21,941 nucleotides of DNA from an uncultured Holosporaceae bacterium (GTDB taxonomy: Bacteria; Pseudomonadota; Alphaproteobacteria; CAISOG01): NCBI GenBank assembly GCA_903887035.1, contig CAISOG010000122.1, positions 1 through 21,941 of the forward strand, given 5' to 3'. The notes beneath the pieces are model-generated. The model was not told the DNA's origin. It saw only the letters and a list, made by a program, of their open reading frames with translations, and ran no database searches. Position 1 is the stretch's first letter. Every line of letters begins with the position of its first letter. Both the position numbers and the translations under genes were made by a program. Positions 1-7,779 of the stretch are shown here, piece after piece.

Positions 1-132
1 AACGCTGCACCCCTTGATGCGTCCCGTTCTTACGATACGATGCACTGCTACAATGATGACATTCCATCCTATCCTCCTTTGGTTGATAGCCTTAACTATC
101 AACCATCTTACCCAGATTACATTATAAAGTAA
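1..132 (+). CDS. Possible 3' end of an unidentified gene (partial)
   Basis: Reading from base 1, a frame stays open for 43 codons and ends at TAA (130-132). The encoded tail is rich in Tyr, Pro, Ser and Asp and ends in SYPDYIIK. No start lies in the window, so it would be the C-terminus of a gene beginning further left. The support is weak: the frame starting at base 2 is open over almost the same stretch, and no family is recognisable. A perfect 10-bp inverted repeat (80-89 with 96-105) lies inside it, and a double palindrome follows the stop, as expected at a gene end. Alternatively the whole stretch is noncoding. Confidence 0.35.
   Translation, partial: NAAPLDASRSYDTMHCYNDDIPSYPPLVDSLNYQPSYPDYIIK
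80..105. repeat. Perfect 10-bp inverted repeat (hairpin)
   Basis: TGGTTGATAG at 80-89 is the exact reverse complement of CTATCAACCA at 96-105, separated by a 6-base loop. No T-run follows on either strand, so a simple intrinsic terminator is unlikely. It could be an operator or an RNA hairpin. It lies within the possible partial reading frame at the left edge. Confidence 0.5.
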
Positions 133-136
133 ACAC

Positions 137-186
137 TCTCCCTTGCGGGGGAGTCGGATCGCGTCAGCGATTCGGTGGGGGGTTAA
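137..186. repeat. Double palindromic intergenic repeat
   Basis: Two adjacent hairpins are visible. CTCCC (138-142) pairs with GGGAG (149-153), and ATCGC (158-162) pairs with GCGAT (167-171). A G-run (GGTGGGGGG, about 174-182) follows. The layout (short GC-rich stem, second palindrome, G-rich tail) resembles the small dispersed palindromic elements found between genes in alphaproteobacteria. Only this copy is seen in the window, so its repetitive nature is inferred. Confidence 0.45.
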
Positions 187-302
187 ACAAAACCTCTGGC
201 AACCTGAGTTGACAGCTGGGGGCAGGCTGACAAAGATGGTTTGTGCTTGCCCCGCGCCGCAAAATTGTCTCCCAATCCCGCCCCCGCCCCCGCCACCTGC
301 CC

Positions 303-815
303 ATGACCACCCAATCCGACGCCATTATCGCCTTTATCCTTAAGCATGAGGGGGGGTATGTGAACGATCCCCATGATGCGGGGGGTAAAACCAACTTTGG
401 TATATCTAAGCGGCAATATCCCAATCTGGACATCAAAAACCTAAGTAGGGAGCAGGCGGTGGCGATTTACCAGCGCGACTACTACGCCAAGGTTAAAGGC
501 GATTCGATGCCCGCCTGGCTGGCGCTGCTGCTGACCGACTTTGCGGTCAACGCGGGGGTGGGGACGGCGATACGGTTGTTGCAACGGATTTTGGGGCAAG
601 ATGTTGATGGCATTTTGGGCAAAAACAGCCTGGCCGCGGTGCAACGGGCGGTGGCCGACCCCAACAACCAACTATGCCAAGACTATGTGGCGGGGCGGCG
701 GGCACATTATCAGAATCTGGCCATCAATAAACCCAGCCAGCAAAAGTTTCTGAAAGGCTGGTTGAATCGCACCAATGAATGTGCCGCGCTGGCCGAGCAG
801 TGGGCGCAACAATAG
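303..815 (+). CDS. Glycoside hydrolase family 108 muramidase (phage-type endolysin / secretion-activator-like)
   Basis: A 170-residue protein predicted to cleave the peptidoglycan glycan backbone. The family signature is at the N-terminus: HEGGYVNDPHDAGG followed by TNFGIS, with Glu16 as the expected catalytic acid. The C-terminal half (about 85-170) matches the small peptidoglycan-binding region usually paired with GH108. There is no signal peptide, as in phage endolysins that need a holin and in ZliS-type secretion activators. The ATG at 303 is chosen because the protein then begins directly at the conserved domain. An in-frame GTG at 243 would add 20 Pro/Arg-rich residues with no family resemblance. 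No clear Shine-Dalgarno is seen for either. It stands alone, convergent with motB, with no holin or phage genes nearby. A run of seven Gs (350-356) falls on the Glu16-Gly-Gly codons. Confidence 0.85.
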   Translation: MTTQSDAIIAFILKHEGGYVNDPHDAGGKTNFGISKRQYPNLDIKNLSREQAVAIYQRDYYAKVKGDSMPAWLALLLTDFAVNAGVGTAIRLLQRILGQDVDGILGKNSLAAVQRAVADPNNQLCQDYVAGRRAHYQNLAINKPSQQKFLKGWLNRTNECAALAEQWAQQ

Positions 816-839
816 CCTGCCAGCCAATACTAACTGGCT

Positions 840-1811
840 CTAAGGCCTAAAGATTTCTTTGGGGGTAACGGGTTTGGCTTTAGCCATTGGCCTTAGCAAC
901 GATTCCTTCAGCAAAACGATGCTGATGCGGCGGTTGGTGGGAGCATTGGGATTATCCTTATAAAAGGGATCGGTTTCCGCCTTACCCTCAACCCGCACGA
1001 TATTTTTGATGGGAAAGCCCGCCTCCGTCAAAATCCTTCGGCTAGCGTTGGCGCGGTCGGCCGACAATTCCCAGTTGCCATAGTTGGCACGCCCACCAAA
1101 AGGGATGGCATCGGTATGGCCACTAATGCTAATACGGTTGGGCATGGTTTTGATGACATCGGCCACTTTTTTCAGTAGGGCAACGGTGTGATCCAGGGGG
1201 ATGGCGCTGCCGCTGGTAAACATTTCCACCTTGGCCTGATCGACCAGCTGAATTCTTAATCCTTCGGGCACGCGGTCAATCACCAGATTGTCGGCCAGGT
1301 TTTTCAAATCAGTTTGCTCATCAATCGCGTGTTTCAGCTGATCTTCGGCTTTTTTGAAGGCCTTTTCCTCAATCTCATCCATTTTTTTGGCCAACTCATC
1401 CTGATTCATTTCAGGGCCTGAAGTGGTATCTCTGGTCTCTGGCGGATGATCTTGGCCTTCGGGATCCTTAACCCCTGTCAATTGAAAAACCGTCATTTGT
1501 GAAGCGGGACTGGCCTGCACCCCCTCTTGCCCCGGGGATTTGCCAGCCAGCACCCCATCGCTGCCGCTTTCCTGGGATACCGCAATGGCAATGGGGGCAA
1601 AATAGTTGGAAATACCGCGTTTTTGTTCTTCGGTGGTGGCGTTTAGCAGCCATAGCAACAGGAAAAAGGCCATCATAGCGGTCACAAAGTCGGCATAGGC
1701 CACCTTCCAGGCGCCACCATGGTGGCCGTGCCCCCCCCCTTTTTTGATGCGCTTGATGATGATGGGTTGGGCGCCTGCCTCCTGCTTTCCACCACTGCCT
1801 TTGTTGCTCAT
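840..1811 (-). CDS. motB: Flagellar motor stator protein MotB
   Basis: A 323-residue inner-membrane protein that anchors the proton-conducting stator to peptidoglycan. Residues 34-56 contain the family hallmark AYADFVTAMMAFF within the single membrane helix, and Asp41 is the expected proton-binding residue. The plug/linker (57-180) is charged. The OmpA-like peptidoglycan-binding domain (about 185-300) carries GHTD (231-234), the NWELSADRA stretch and NRRISI. The gene starts 12 bp after the motA stop, so the two form one operon. The cytoplasmic tail is Lys/Gly/His-rich and is encoded in part by an A6-G9 homopolymer (1731-1745), which could be prone to slippage. Identification is firm from motifs and from pairing with motA. 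Confidence 0.97.
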   Translation of the reverse strand: MSNKGSGGKQEAGAQPIIIKRIKKGGGHGHHGGAWKVAYADFVTAMMAFFLLLWLLNATTEEQKRGISNYFAPIAIAVSQESGSDGVLAGKSPGQEGVQASPASQMTVFQLTGVKDPEGQDHPPETRDTTSGPEMNQDELAKKMDEIEEKAFKKAEDQLKHAIDEQTDLKNLADNLVIDRVPEGLRIQLVDQAKVEMFTSGSAIPLDHTVALLKKVADVIKTMPNRISISGHTDAIPFGGRANYGNWELSADRANASRRILTEAGFPIKNIVRVEGKAETDPFYKDNPNAPTNRRISIVLLKESLLRPMAKAKPVTPKEIFRP

Positions 1812-1823
1812 TGGACTACATAC

Positions 1824-2684
1824 CTACATTTGAGGGGCTTGGTTAATCGCCTCCTCAACCTCAAAAAACGTGGAACGAAATTCATCGGGCAACGCCTTGC
1901 GCGCCAATTCAATCGATATGGCTGGTGCGTACCCCTGCATATGGGATAACAACGCCACCTTCATACAGTTAAAATAATGCCCTTCCGCCTCAAAGGCGGA
2001 GTTAATGGCGTTGGCCATCGGCGCGCAAAAACAATAGGCGATGAACACCCCCGCAAAAGTTCCCACCAACGCGGCGCCAATCAAATGCCCCAGCACGGCT
2101 GGCGGTTCGGTAATCGACCCCATGGTGTGAATCACCCCCAACACGGCGGCGACAATACCCAGGGCGGGAATGCCATCGGCTACCGATTGAATCGATCCGC
2201 CCAGCATGTGCCCAAAATGATGGTGGTTGTCCAACTCACGATCCAACACCACCTCAAGCTCATTGGCATCATCGCTGCCCAACGTCCACAGCCGCAAATA
2301 GTCACACAGAAATTCTAAGGCATGATGATCGTGGCTGAACTTGGGATAATTGTGAAACAGGCTGCTTTCATGCGGTTTATCAATATGCGGTTCAATCGCC
2401 AAGGTTCCCTTGGTTTTGACCAGCCGCAACACTTGATACAGCATCACCAACAGTTGCAAATAATCAGCCTTTTGATAGCGCGCCCCGCCCGTCACCTTTT
2501 TCATCATCAGCTTAACGTTTTTAAGCACGATTGGCGGTTGACCAATGATATAGGCGCCAGTGGCTGCACCCAAAATAATTATAAATTCAAAAGGTTGCCA
2601 CAGAACATGGATGTGTCCGCCATGGGCAAGATAGCCACCCATGACACAGGCAAAAACGACGATGATACCAATGTAAAACTTCAT
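1824..2684 (-). CDS. motA: Flagellar motor stator protein MotA
   Basis: A 286-residue four-helix membrane protein that forms the proton-driven stator with MotB. Helices lie near residues 1-20, 30-48, 170-190 and 200-222. The conserved prolines GIPALG (Pro173) and APMANAI (Pro222) sit at the same numbers as in E. coli MotA. The cytoplasmic loop keeps charged residues at the rotor-contact positions (Lys90, Glu98), so it can act on FliG. A strong Shine-Dalgarno (TTAAGGA) lies 3 bases before the ATG, which supports this start. gyrB lies 140 bp upstream on the same strand, and motB follows 12 bp downstream. A specific motA promoter was not recognised in the 140-bp gap. Confidence 0.97.
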   Translation of the reverse strand: MKFYIGIIVVFACVMGGYLAHGGHIHVLWQPFEFIIILGAATGAYIIGQPPIVLKNVKLMMKKVTGGARYQKADYLQLLVMLYQVLRLVKTKGTLAIEPHIDKPHESSLFHNYPKFSHDHHALEFLCDYLRLWTLGSDDANELEVVLDRELDNHHHFGHMLGGSIQSVADGIPALGIVAAVLGVIHTMGSITEPPAVLGHLIGAALVGTFAGVFIAYCFCAPMANAINSAFEAEGHYFNCMKVALLSHMQGYAPAISIELARKALPDEFRSTFFEVEEAINQAPQM

Positions 2685-2824
2685 GATTCCTTAACCCCAA
2701 CATCATCGCAAGACTGATCGTCATAGGGTTATTGAAGCATTACTTTGGTTAATAAGCTGTTAGCGGATCCCCCAAAGCTGTCTTGGGAGATGGCGCGGTC
2801 AAGCGGCAAGAGAAGCAAGCGAGG

Positions 2825-5389
2825 CTAAACGTCCAGGTTGCTGACCTTATGGGCATTGGACTGGATGAATTCGCGGCGCGGTTCAACCACATCGCCCATC
2901 AGGGTGGAAAACACCTGCTCCGCCTCATCCAAATGCTGCAACTTTACCTGCAACAGGGTGCGTTTGGTGGGATCCAGCGTGGTTTCCCACAGCTGATCGG
3001 GATTCATTTCACCCAATCCCTTATAGCGTTGAAAGCTCAACCCCTTGCGTCCTGCATCCATCGCCGCCTGGAACAAAGCTTGCGGCGTGCTGATTCGCAC
3101 GGGGTTTGGTGTGTCGCTACCCAGAGTCATGGGCTGTTCATAGGTTTTTTGCATGTCGGCCACCACCTGCGTCAGGCGATAGGCCTCGGGCGACACCAGC
3201 ATCTCAGGCGACAGGCCAAAGCGGCTTTCCACCCCATCATCCATCAGTTGCAGGGCTACACGGCCGCTTGGCTCCACCGTTACCGTCCATTGCTGATTAG
3301 GCTTGGCGTGCAGGTTATTCAATCGTTCCTGCAGGGTGCGTGCCGCCACCGCCACCATAGGGTTAGCGGGGGAGGTTGCGGGGGGCGTTATGTCAGAAGC
3401 GGAGGAGAGGGGCGTTGCAGCATTGGTGCCATCTGTAACCACAGCACCACTTCCAGCGTTTCCACCACTGCCAGCAGTGCCACCCACCATCGGTGCCTGG
3501 CCAGCAGCAAATAGACCACTGATGGCCGCATGCGCCACCACATCACCCCCACCAAGCCGATCCGCCATGCTGGCGCATAGCTGCACTTGCAGGCGCGCCT
3601 GTTGCATAAGGGCGTTCAGCGACTCACCACTAAGAACTTCACCACTCGCCGTGCTAACACTTAAGTCCTTATTGGCCATTTGCAGCAAATAGTCCTGCAT
3701 CGCCCGATCGTCCTTCAGATAGGTCTCACTTTGGCCGCGTTTGGCGCGGAACAATGGCGGCTGGGCAATATAAAGATAGCCATTTTCAATCAGTTGTGGC
3801 ATCTGGCGGAAGAAGAAGGTCAGCAGCAGCGTACGAATGTGACTGCCATCCACATCCGCGTCGGTCATGATGATGATTTTGTGGTAACGCAGCTTATTGA
3901 TATCAAATTCATCACTGCCAATACCCGTTCCCAGCGCGGAAATCAGTGTGCCAATCTCCGCCGATCCCAACATTTTGTCAAAGCGTACCCGCTCCACGTT
4001 CAAAATTTTCCCACGCAGCGGCAAAATCGCCTGGTTGGCACGGTTACGCCCCTGTTTCGCGCTGCCCCCCGCACTGTCCCCCTCAACGATAAAAATTTCG
4101 GATTTGGATGGGTCGCGTTCCTGACAATCGGCCAGCTTGCCGGGCAGACCAGAAGAGTCCAGCGCACCCTTACGACGGGTTAATTCGCGCGCCCGACGCG
4201 CCGCTTCACGCGCTGAGGCAGCCTCAATAGCCTTGCCAATGATTTTTTTGGCATCGGCGGGATGCTCCTCAAACCACTGGTTCAGCTTATCGCCGCAGAT
4301 GGATTCCACCACCGGCCGCACTTCAGAGCTGACCAGCTTGTCCTTGGTCTGGCTAGAAAATTTGGGGTCGGGCACCTTAACGGATAGGACGCAGGTTAAC
4401 CCCTCCCGCGCATCATCGCCGGTCAGGCTGAGTTTATCCTTCAACTTGGCAGGAGCGAACTGCGCGGTGAAGGTGTTGATGGTACGGGTCAGTGCGCCAC
4501 GAAAGCCAGCCAGGTGTGTACCGCCATCCCGCTGCGGGATATTGTTGGTAAAGCACAACATGGTTTCGTGATAGCTTTCCGACCATTGTAAGGCCAATTC
4601 GACCGTGCAACCGTCGCGCTCACCCTTAATATAGATCGGGCTGTCGTGCAAGGCGGTTTTGTTGGCATCCAAATACTGCACAAAGGCTTTCACGCCGCCC
4701 TCGTAATACAGCTCTGTTTCGACTTCGGGGCTTTGGCGGGCATCAATAAAATGCAACCGCACGCCAGAGTTCAAAAAGGCCAGTTCGCGCAGGCGGTGTT
4801 CAACCGTTTTGGCGTCAAAATCGGTCTTGGTAAAGGTCTCATGCGATGGCCAAAAGGTCACCTCCGTCCCCTTTTGCCCTTCGGCGGCTGATCCAACCAC
4901 CGCCAGCGGGGCATCAGATTCCCCATGCGAAAAGCGGATATAATGCTCCTTGCCGTCGCGCCAAATCCGCAAATCCAGGCGGCTGGACAGGGCGTTCACC
5001 ACCGACACCCCAACGCCGTGCAGACCGCCCGAAACCTTGTAAGAATTTTGGTCAAATTTACCACCAGCGTGCAGCTGGGTCATGATGACTTCGGCCGCCG
5101 AAATCCCCTCCTCCGCATGGATATCGACGGGGATGCCACGACCATTGTCGCGTACCGTCACACTGCCATCAGCGTTCAGCACCACATCCACCCGATCGCA
5201 ATGACCCGCCAGCGATTCATCAATGGCGTTATCCACCACCTCATAAATCATGTGATGCAGGCCGCTGCCGTCATCGGTATCGCCGATATACATGCCAGGG
5301 CGCTTGCGAACGGCCTCTAAGCCACGCAGCACCTTAATGGATTGGGCGTCATAGGATTGATTTTCGATGGGTTGGGGAACAGCTGTCAT
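2825..5389 (-). CDS. gyrB: DNA gyrase subunit B
   Basis: An 854-residue ATPase subunit of gyrase, which introduces negative supercoils together with GyrA. The GHKL ATPase shows VVDNAIDE (Asn54), DNGRGIP (81-87) and GGLHGVG (121-127), and the transducer lysine lies in SQTKDK (Lys349). The TOPRIM domain has EGDSAGG (Glu436) and TDADVDGSH (Asp510/512/514). The tail carries QRYKGLGEMNPDQLWETT. It is about 50 residues longer than the usual ~805. The excess lies largely at residues 627-678 (about 3356-3511), a Gly/Ala/Ser/Thr/Pro-rich low-complexity stretch within the C-terminal half of the TOPRIM region, where alphaproteobacterial GyrBs are variable. The start at MTAVPQP places the conserved N-terminal RGLEAVRKRPGMYIG at the normal distance. 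motA follows on the same strand. Confidence 0.97.
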   Translation of the reverse strand: MTAVPQPIENQSYDAQSIKVLRGLEAVRKRPGMYIGDTDDGSGLHHMIYEVVDNAIDESLAGHCDRVDVVLNADGSVTVRDNGRGIPVDIHAEEGISAAEVIMTQLHAGGKFDQNSYKVSGGLHGVGVSVVNALSSRLDLRIWRDGKEHYIRFSHGESDAPLAVVGSAAEGQKGTEVTFWPSHETFTKTDFDAKTVEHRLRELAFLNSGVRLHFIDARQSPEVETELYYEGGVKAFVQYLDANKTALHDSPIYIKGERDGCTVELALQWSESYHETMLCFTNNIPQRDGGTHLAGFRGALTRTINTFTAQFAPAKLKDKLSLTGDDAREGLTCVLSVKVPDPKFSSQTKDKLVSSEVRPVVESICGDKLNQWFEEHPADAKKIIGKAIEAASAREAARRARELTRRKGALDSSGLPGKLADCQERDPSKSEIFIVEGDSAGGSAKQGRNRANQAILPLRGKILNVERVRFDKMLGSAEIGTLISALGTGIGSDEFDINKLRYHKIIIMTDADVDGSHIRTLLLTFFFRQMPQLIENGYLYIAQPPLFRAKRGQSETYLKDDRAMQDYLLQMANKDLSVSTASGEVLSGESLNALMQQARLQVQLCASMADRLGGGDVVAHAAISGLFAAGQAPMVGGTAGSGGNAGSGAVVTDGTNAATPLSSASDITPPATSPANPMVAVAARTLQERLNNLHAKPNQQWTVTVEPSGRVALQLMDDGVESRFGLSPEMLVSPEAYRLTQVVADMQKTYEQPMTLGSDTPNPVRISTPQALFQAAMDAGRKGLSFQRYKGLGEMNPDQLWETTLDPTKRTLLQVKLQHLDEAEQVFSTLMGDVVEPRREFIQSNAHKVSNLDV

Positions 5390-5511
5390 CCCGCAGTTGT
5401 AGCCTTAATCGGCGTCCAGCTCAAGAGGGTTGGGATTTGAATCAAAAGGGGGGTTGCCAATGCATGCCCCGAACCCTACAAGAACGAAATATGCTCGAAA
5501 AGGAGGGTTTT

Positions 5512-6351
5512 GTGGCAGAAAATATTGCAACAAATTATTCTGCGCCTCCTACTCAACATCCTGGTCAGCCCGCAGGCATCGTCAACTATCAGGGTCGAGA
5601 GATTCGCATTATCGCTCATCGTGGCATCCATCCGTATCCTGAAAACAGCATGCCTGCCTTTAAAGCGGCAGCGAAATGGGGTTTTGGAATAGAGTTTGAT
5701 GTTTGGGGCTTGCGAAAAGGGAACGGGAGATTTGTCGTCACGCATGACCCCTTTCTTCGGCGTATTACAGGGGGCAAAGATCTCACACCAATCATCGAAT
5801 CAGCCCCCAAAAAATTAAAAAAGATCAATCTTTCACCAAATCCTGATGAATTTATCGGCATACCATCCCTTAAACAAGTTTTGAAATTGGCGGATGAGTA
5901 CCCCAACCTGGATTTTACGCTTGATTGGAAAATATTTAATCCAACAAAAACAAGAAAATATACTGAAAGACTTGTAAAGAAAATAAATAGGTTTTTAGAA
6001 AATCATCCAAATAATAATGTAACAGTTATTTCTTTCCTTCCAGAGTCTTTAGAAATCATCAAAGAATTATCCTATGGCCACATCAAAACAGGGTTCCTGA
6101 TGCACCCCTTGAATCCCTATAATTTTGGATGGAAAACGACTTTAGATAAATGTGATTATGCGCTGACAACACCTGAAATGGCTGACAAATGGGTGCCCAG
6201 AATTCTTGATCACGATTCAAAAAAACAAATCATATGCTATTGGGCGCCACCAGAACGGGCGGTCGCGCTGGTTGATATGGGATGCACAGGGCTCATCACC
6301 GATTATCCTCTGGATGTACGAGACACCCTGTTAGCTGCAAGCACGCGCTAG
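5512..6351 (+). CDS. Glycerophosphodiester phosphodiesterase-family protein
   Basis: A 279-residue TIM-barrel enzyme predicted to hydrolyse glycerophosphodiesters to glycerol-3-phosphate and an alcohol. GDPD motifs are in order: IIAHRG (His36-Arg37), PENS (Glu44-Asn45), IEFDVWG (Glu61, Asp63), VVTHDP (His78), TLDWK near 140, and LITDYP near the C-terminus. There is no signal peptide, so it is probably cytoplasmic. The start is the GTG at 5512, because AAGGAGG (5500-5506) is 5 bases upstream. In-frame TTG (5437) and ATG (5464, 5491) codons lack such a site. The middle of the gene (about 5930-6070) is markedly AT-rich compared with both neighbours. With its isolated position between gyrB and the rod genes, this suggests acquisition by transfer. 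The exact substrate cannot be read from sequence. Confidence 0.88.
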   Translation: MAENIATNYSAPPTQHPGQPAGIVNYQGREIRIIAHRGIHPYPENSMPAFKAAAKWGFGIEFDVWGLRKGNGRFVVTHDPFLRRITGGKDLTPIIESAPKKLKKINLSPNPDEFIGIPSLKQVLKLADEYPNLDFTLDWKIFNPTKTRKYTERLVKKINRFLENHPNNNVTVISFLPESLEIIKELSYGHIKTGFLMHPLNPYNFGWKTTLDKCDYALTTPEMADKWVPRILDHDSKKQIICYWAPPERAVALVDMGCTGLITDYPLDVRDTLLAASTR

Positions 6352-6362
6352 AACAGAGTTCT
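6350..6362. repeat. Short inverted repeat at a convergent gene end
   Basis: AGAAC (6350-6354) and GTTCT (6358-6362) form a perfect 5-bp stem overlapping the GDPD stop codon. On the - strand, reading from fliE, a T-run (complement of A-rich 6369-6375) precedes it. It may help end transcription from either side of this 49-bp convergent gap, but the stem is short. Confidence 0.25.
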
Positions 6363-6400
6363 GCCAAGAAAAAAACTGCATAAAAACAGCAAATAGCGCC

Positions 6401-6727
6401 CTAAATCGGCATCCGCATGATTTCTTGCATCGAACCGACGATACGGTCACGAATCGACACCACGGTTTGCAACACCAATTCGGCATTGGTGGTTGACAGC
6501 ACGATGTTGTTGAGGGGGGATTCCCCCGTCAAGGATTGCAGGCTGGCCTTATCACTGTCACGGCCAACCTTAACCGCGTTATCCAGCGAACGATCCAGCA
6601 TTTCCGTAAAGGCACCCGAGGCCCCCCCATCGCGGGCAGGGGATCCGCCAACAGACCCCAAACCCTGCCCCAATCCGGTGGCATTTTTGGCATAGGCGGC
6701 GGCGGCATCGGCAATTTTGGTAACCAT
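6401..6727 (-). CDS. fliE: Flagellar hook-basal body complex protein FliE
   Basis: A 108-residue protein that joins the MS ring and export gate to the proximal rod and is exported early by the flagellar type III apparatus. The family C-terminus is clear: SPLNNIVLSTTNAELVLQTV, then IRDRIVGSMQEIMRMPI. The N-terminal half is Ala/Gly-rich, as is common in FliE. It is the last gene of a flgB-flgC-fliE operon and starts 20 bp after the flgC stop. In many alphaproteobacteria fliQ, fliR or flhB follow fliE. Here nothing follows, and a convergent GDPD gene ends 49 bp away. Confidence 0.93.
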   Translation of the reverse strand: MVTKIADAAAAYAKNATGLGQGLGSVGGSPARDGGASGAFTEMLDRSLDNAVKVGRDSDKASLQSLTGESPLNNIVLSTTNAELVLQTVVSIRDRIVGSMQEIMRMPI

Positions 6728-6747
6728 GGTATCAATCTAGCCTAGCT

Positions 6748-7161
6748 TTAGTTGCGAAGCAAATCAATCGTCCGATTGATCATGTCGCGTGATGTTTCAA
6801 TGGCCGACAGGTTGGATTCATAGCTGCGTTGGGCAATTCGCATATCAGTGGCCTCAATCAGCGTGTTGACGTTAGGGATTTTAATAAAGCCATTTTTGTC
6901 GGCGGCGGGGTGGCCAGGGTCATAGCGTTGGCCAAAATCGCTTTGATCCGTCCGAACGCGGTCGATATCAACCGTTTGCATGCCGGTTTTGCGATCCAAA
7001 ACCTGTTTAAAGCTGATAACCTTGCGGCGATAGGGATCCTCACCCGGCAGCTTGGCGGTAGAATCCTGGTTAGCCAAGTTCTGGGAGATTACCAGCACCC
7101 TTGCCCCCTGCACCTTCATGCCGGCGGCGGAAATTTTAAGGGCGTCTATCAAATCTGGCAT
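6748..7161 (-). CDS. flgC: Flagellar basal-body rod protein FlgC
   Basis: A 137-residue proximal rod subunit, exported through the flagellar type III system and assembled in the periplasm. The N-terminal rod motif is present (LKISAAGMKVQGARVLVISQNLANQDS), and the C-terminal motif MRIAQRSYESNLSAIETSRDMI is typical of rod and hook proteins. GAGG lies 9 bases before the ATG and supports the start. It lies between flgB (23-bp gap) and fliE (20-bp gap) in one operon. The length matches the usual 130-140 residues. Confidence 0.95.
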   Translation of the reverse strand: MPDLIDALKISAAGMKVQGARVLVISQNLANQDSTAKLPGEDPYRRKVISFKQVLDRKTGMQTVDIDRVRTDQSDFGQRYDPGHPAADKNGFIKIPNVNTLIEATDMRIAQRSYESNLSAIETSRDMINRTIDLLRN

Positions 7162-7184
7162 ATGCTGTTACCTCTTATCCTTAC

Positions 7185-7592
7185 CTAAGCGGCTTTGCCG
7201 ATGGCGGTGCGCAACATCGCAATGTTTTTGCGATAGACACTAACGGCGGTGTTATAGATAGCTGAGGTTTGGTTCATGTTGAACAACTGCTGTTCCAGGT
7301 CGATGCTGTTACCACTGGGCGACTGGGAAAAGTTTTTTTCCTTGGTTATATCCGCGCTGTTATTGGGATCGATAAACGCCTTAAGGTGCTTGGAATTGGT
7401 AGTCAGGGCGGGCAGCTGTTTGGTGGATCCCCCCTTGACCATCTGTTCAAAGGTTAAAGGCTTTAGATCCACGGCGGTCGCCCCCGGCATATCCGCCATC
7501 GACAGGTTGCGCGCCACCAACTTCTGGCGTTCATTCAACCAGTGCATCTGGGTTCCTAGGCCGCGAACCAGGGGAATATCGTTAAAAAACAT
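7185..7592 (-). CDS. flgB: Flagellar basal-body rod protein FlgB
   Basis: A 135-residue proximal rod subunit. Evidence is the N-terminal family pattern MFFNDIPLVRGLGTQMHWLN followed by RQKLVARNLSMADMPG, and a C-terminal helix containing FNMNQTSAIYNTAVSVYRKN. The open frame extends upstream to 7718. The ATG at 7592 is preferred because the family begins at this point and GGAAAGAG lies 5 bases upstream. Starts at 7613 or 7622 would add a few residues. It is the first gene of the flgBC-fliE operon and diverges from the csrA-like gene, so both operons must be controlled from the 187-bp gap. No convincing sigma-28 or sigma-54 site was found there. Confidence 0.93.
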   Translation of the reverse strand: MFFNDIPLVRGLGTQMHWLNERQKLVARNLSMADMPGATAVDLKPLTFEQMVKGGSTKQLPALTTNSKHLKAFIDPNNSADITKEKNFSQSPSGNSIDLEQQLFNMNQTSAIYNTAVSVYRKNIAMLRTAIGKAA

Positions 7593-7779
7593 GGCGACTC
7601 TTTCCACTTTCATAAAGGGCATGTGAAAAACACTTGCGTGACCCCTATGGCTATGATGATAGTAAGAACAGGTTAAGGGAGATTTAATAACCTCCACCCC
7701 CCAACGATCGTTTGACAATTTCTTATCGGGTGTTTGACGTTGGTTGGTGTTTTAACGTTCAGGTAGAGAGCGGGTTACC
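7593..7779. promoter_or_regulatory. Divergent regulatory region between flgB and csrA-like operons
   Basis: This 187-bp gap must hold the promoters of both flagellar operons. A perfect -35-like TTGACA occurs at 7712-7717 on the + strand, but no good -10 lies 16-18 bases on. On the - strand CCCGATAA (complement of 7723-7730) resembles the -10 of flagellar sigma-28 promoters, yet no TAAA lies at the required distance. The region is therefore assigned by position, not by a proven element. Confidence 0.35.

Noticed and set aside
243..302. GTG start extending the muramidase by 20 residues
   Set aside because: The added Pro/Arg-rich residues match no GH108 member and there is no ribosome site. The ATG at 303 begins at the conserved domain.
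2771..2787. Short hairpin between gyrB and motA as a terminator
   Set aside because: It has only a 5-bp stem (CCCAA/TTGGG) and no T-run, and it lies upstream of motA on the wrong side for the gyrB 3' end.
2783..3514. 243-codon + strand frame
   Set aside because: It lies antisense to gyrB, has a composition typical of a shadow frame and shows no family motif.
7712..7740. Sigma-70 promoter for the csrA-like gene from TTGACA
   Set aside because: No acceptable -10 lies at 16-18 bases, so it is mentioned only as part of the regulatory gap.
7723..7757. Sigma-28 promoter driving flgB
   Set aside because: The -10-like CCCGATAA is present, but the nearest TAAA is about 20 rather than 15 bases away.
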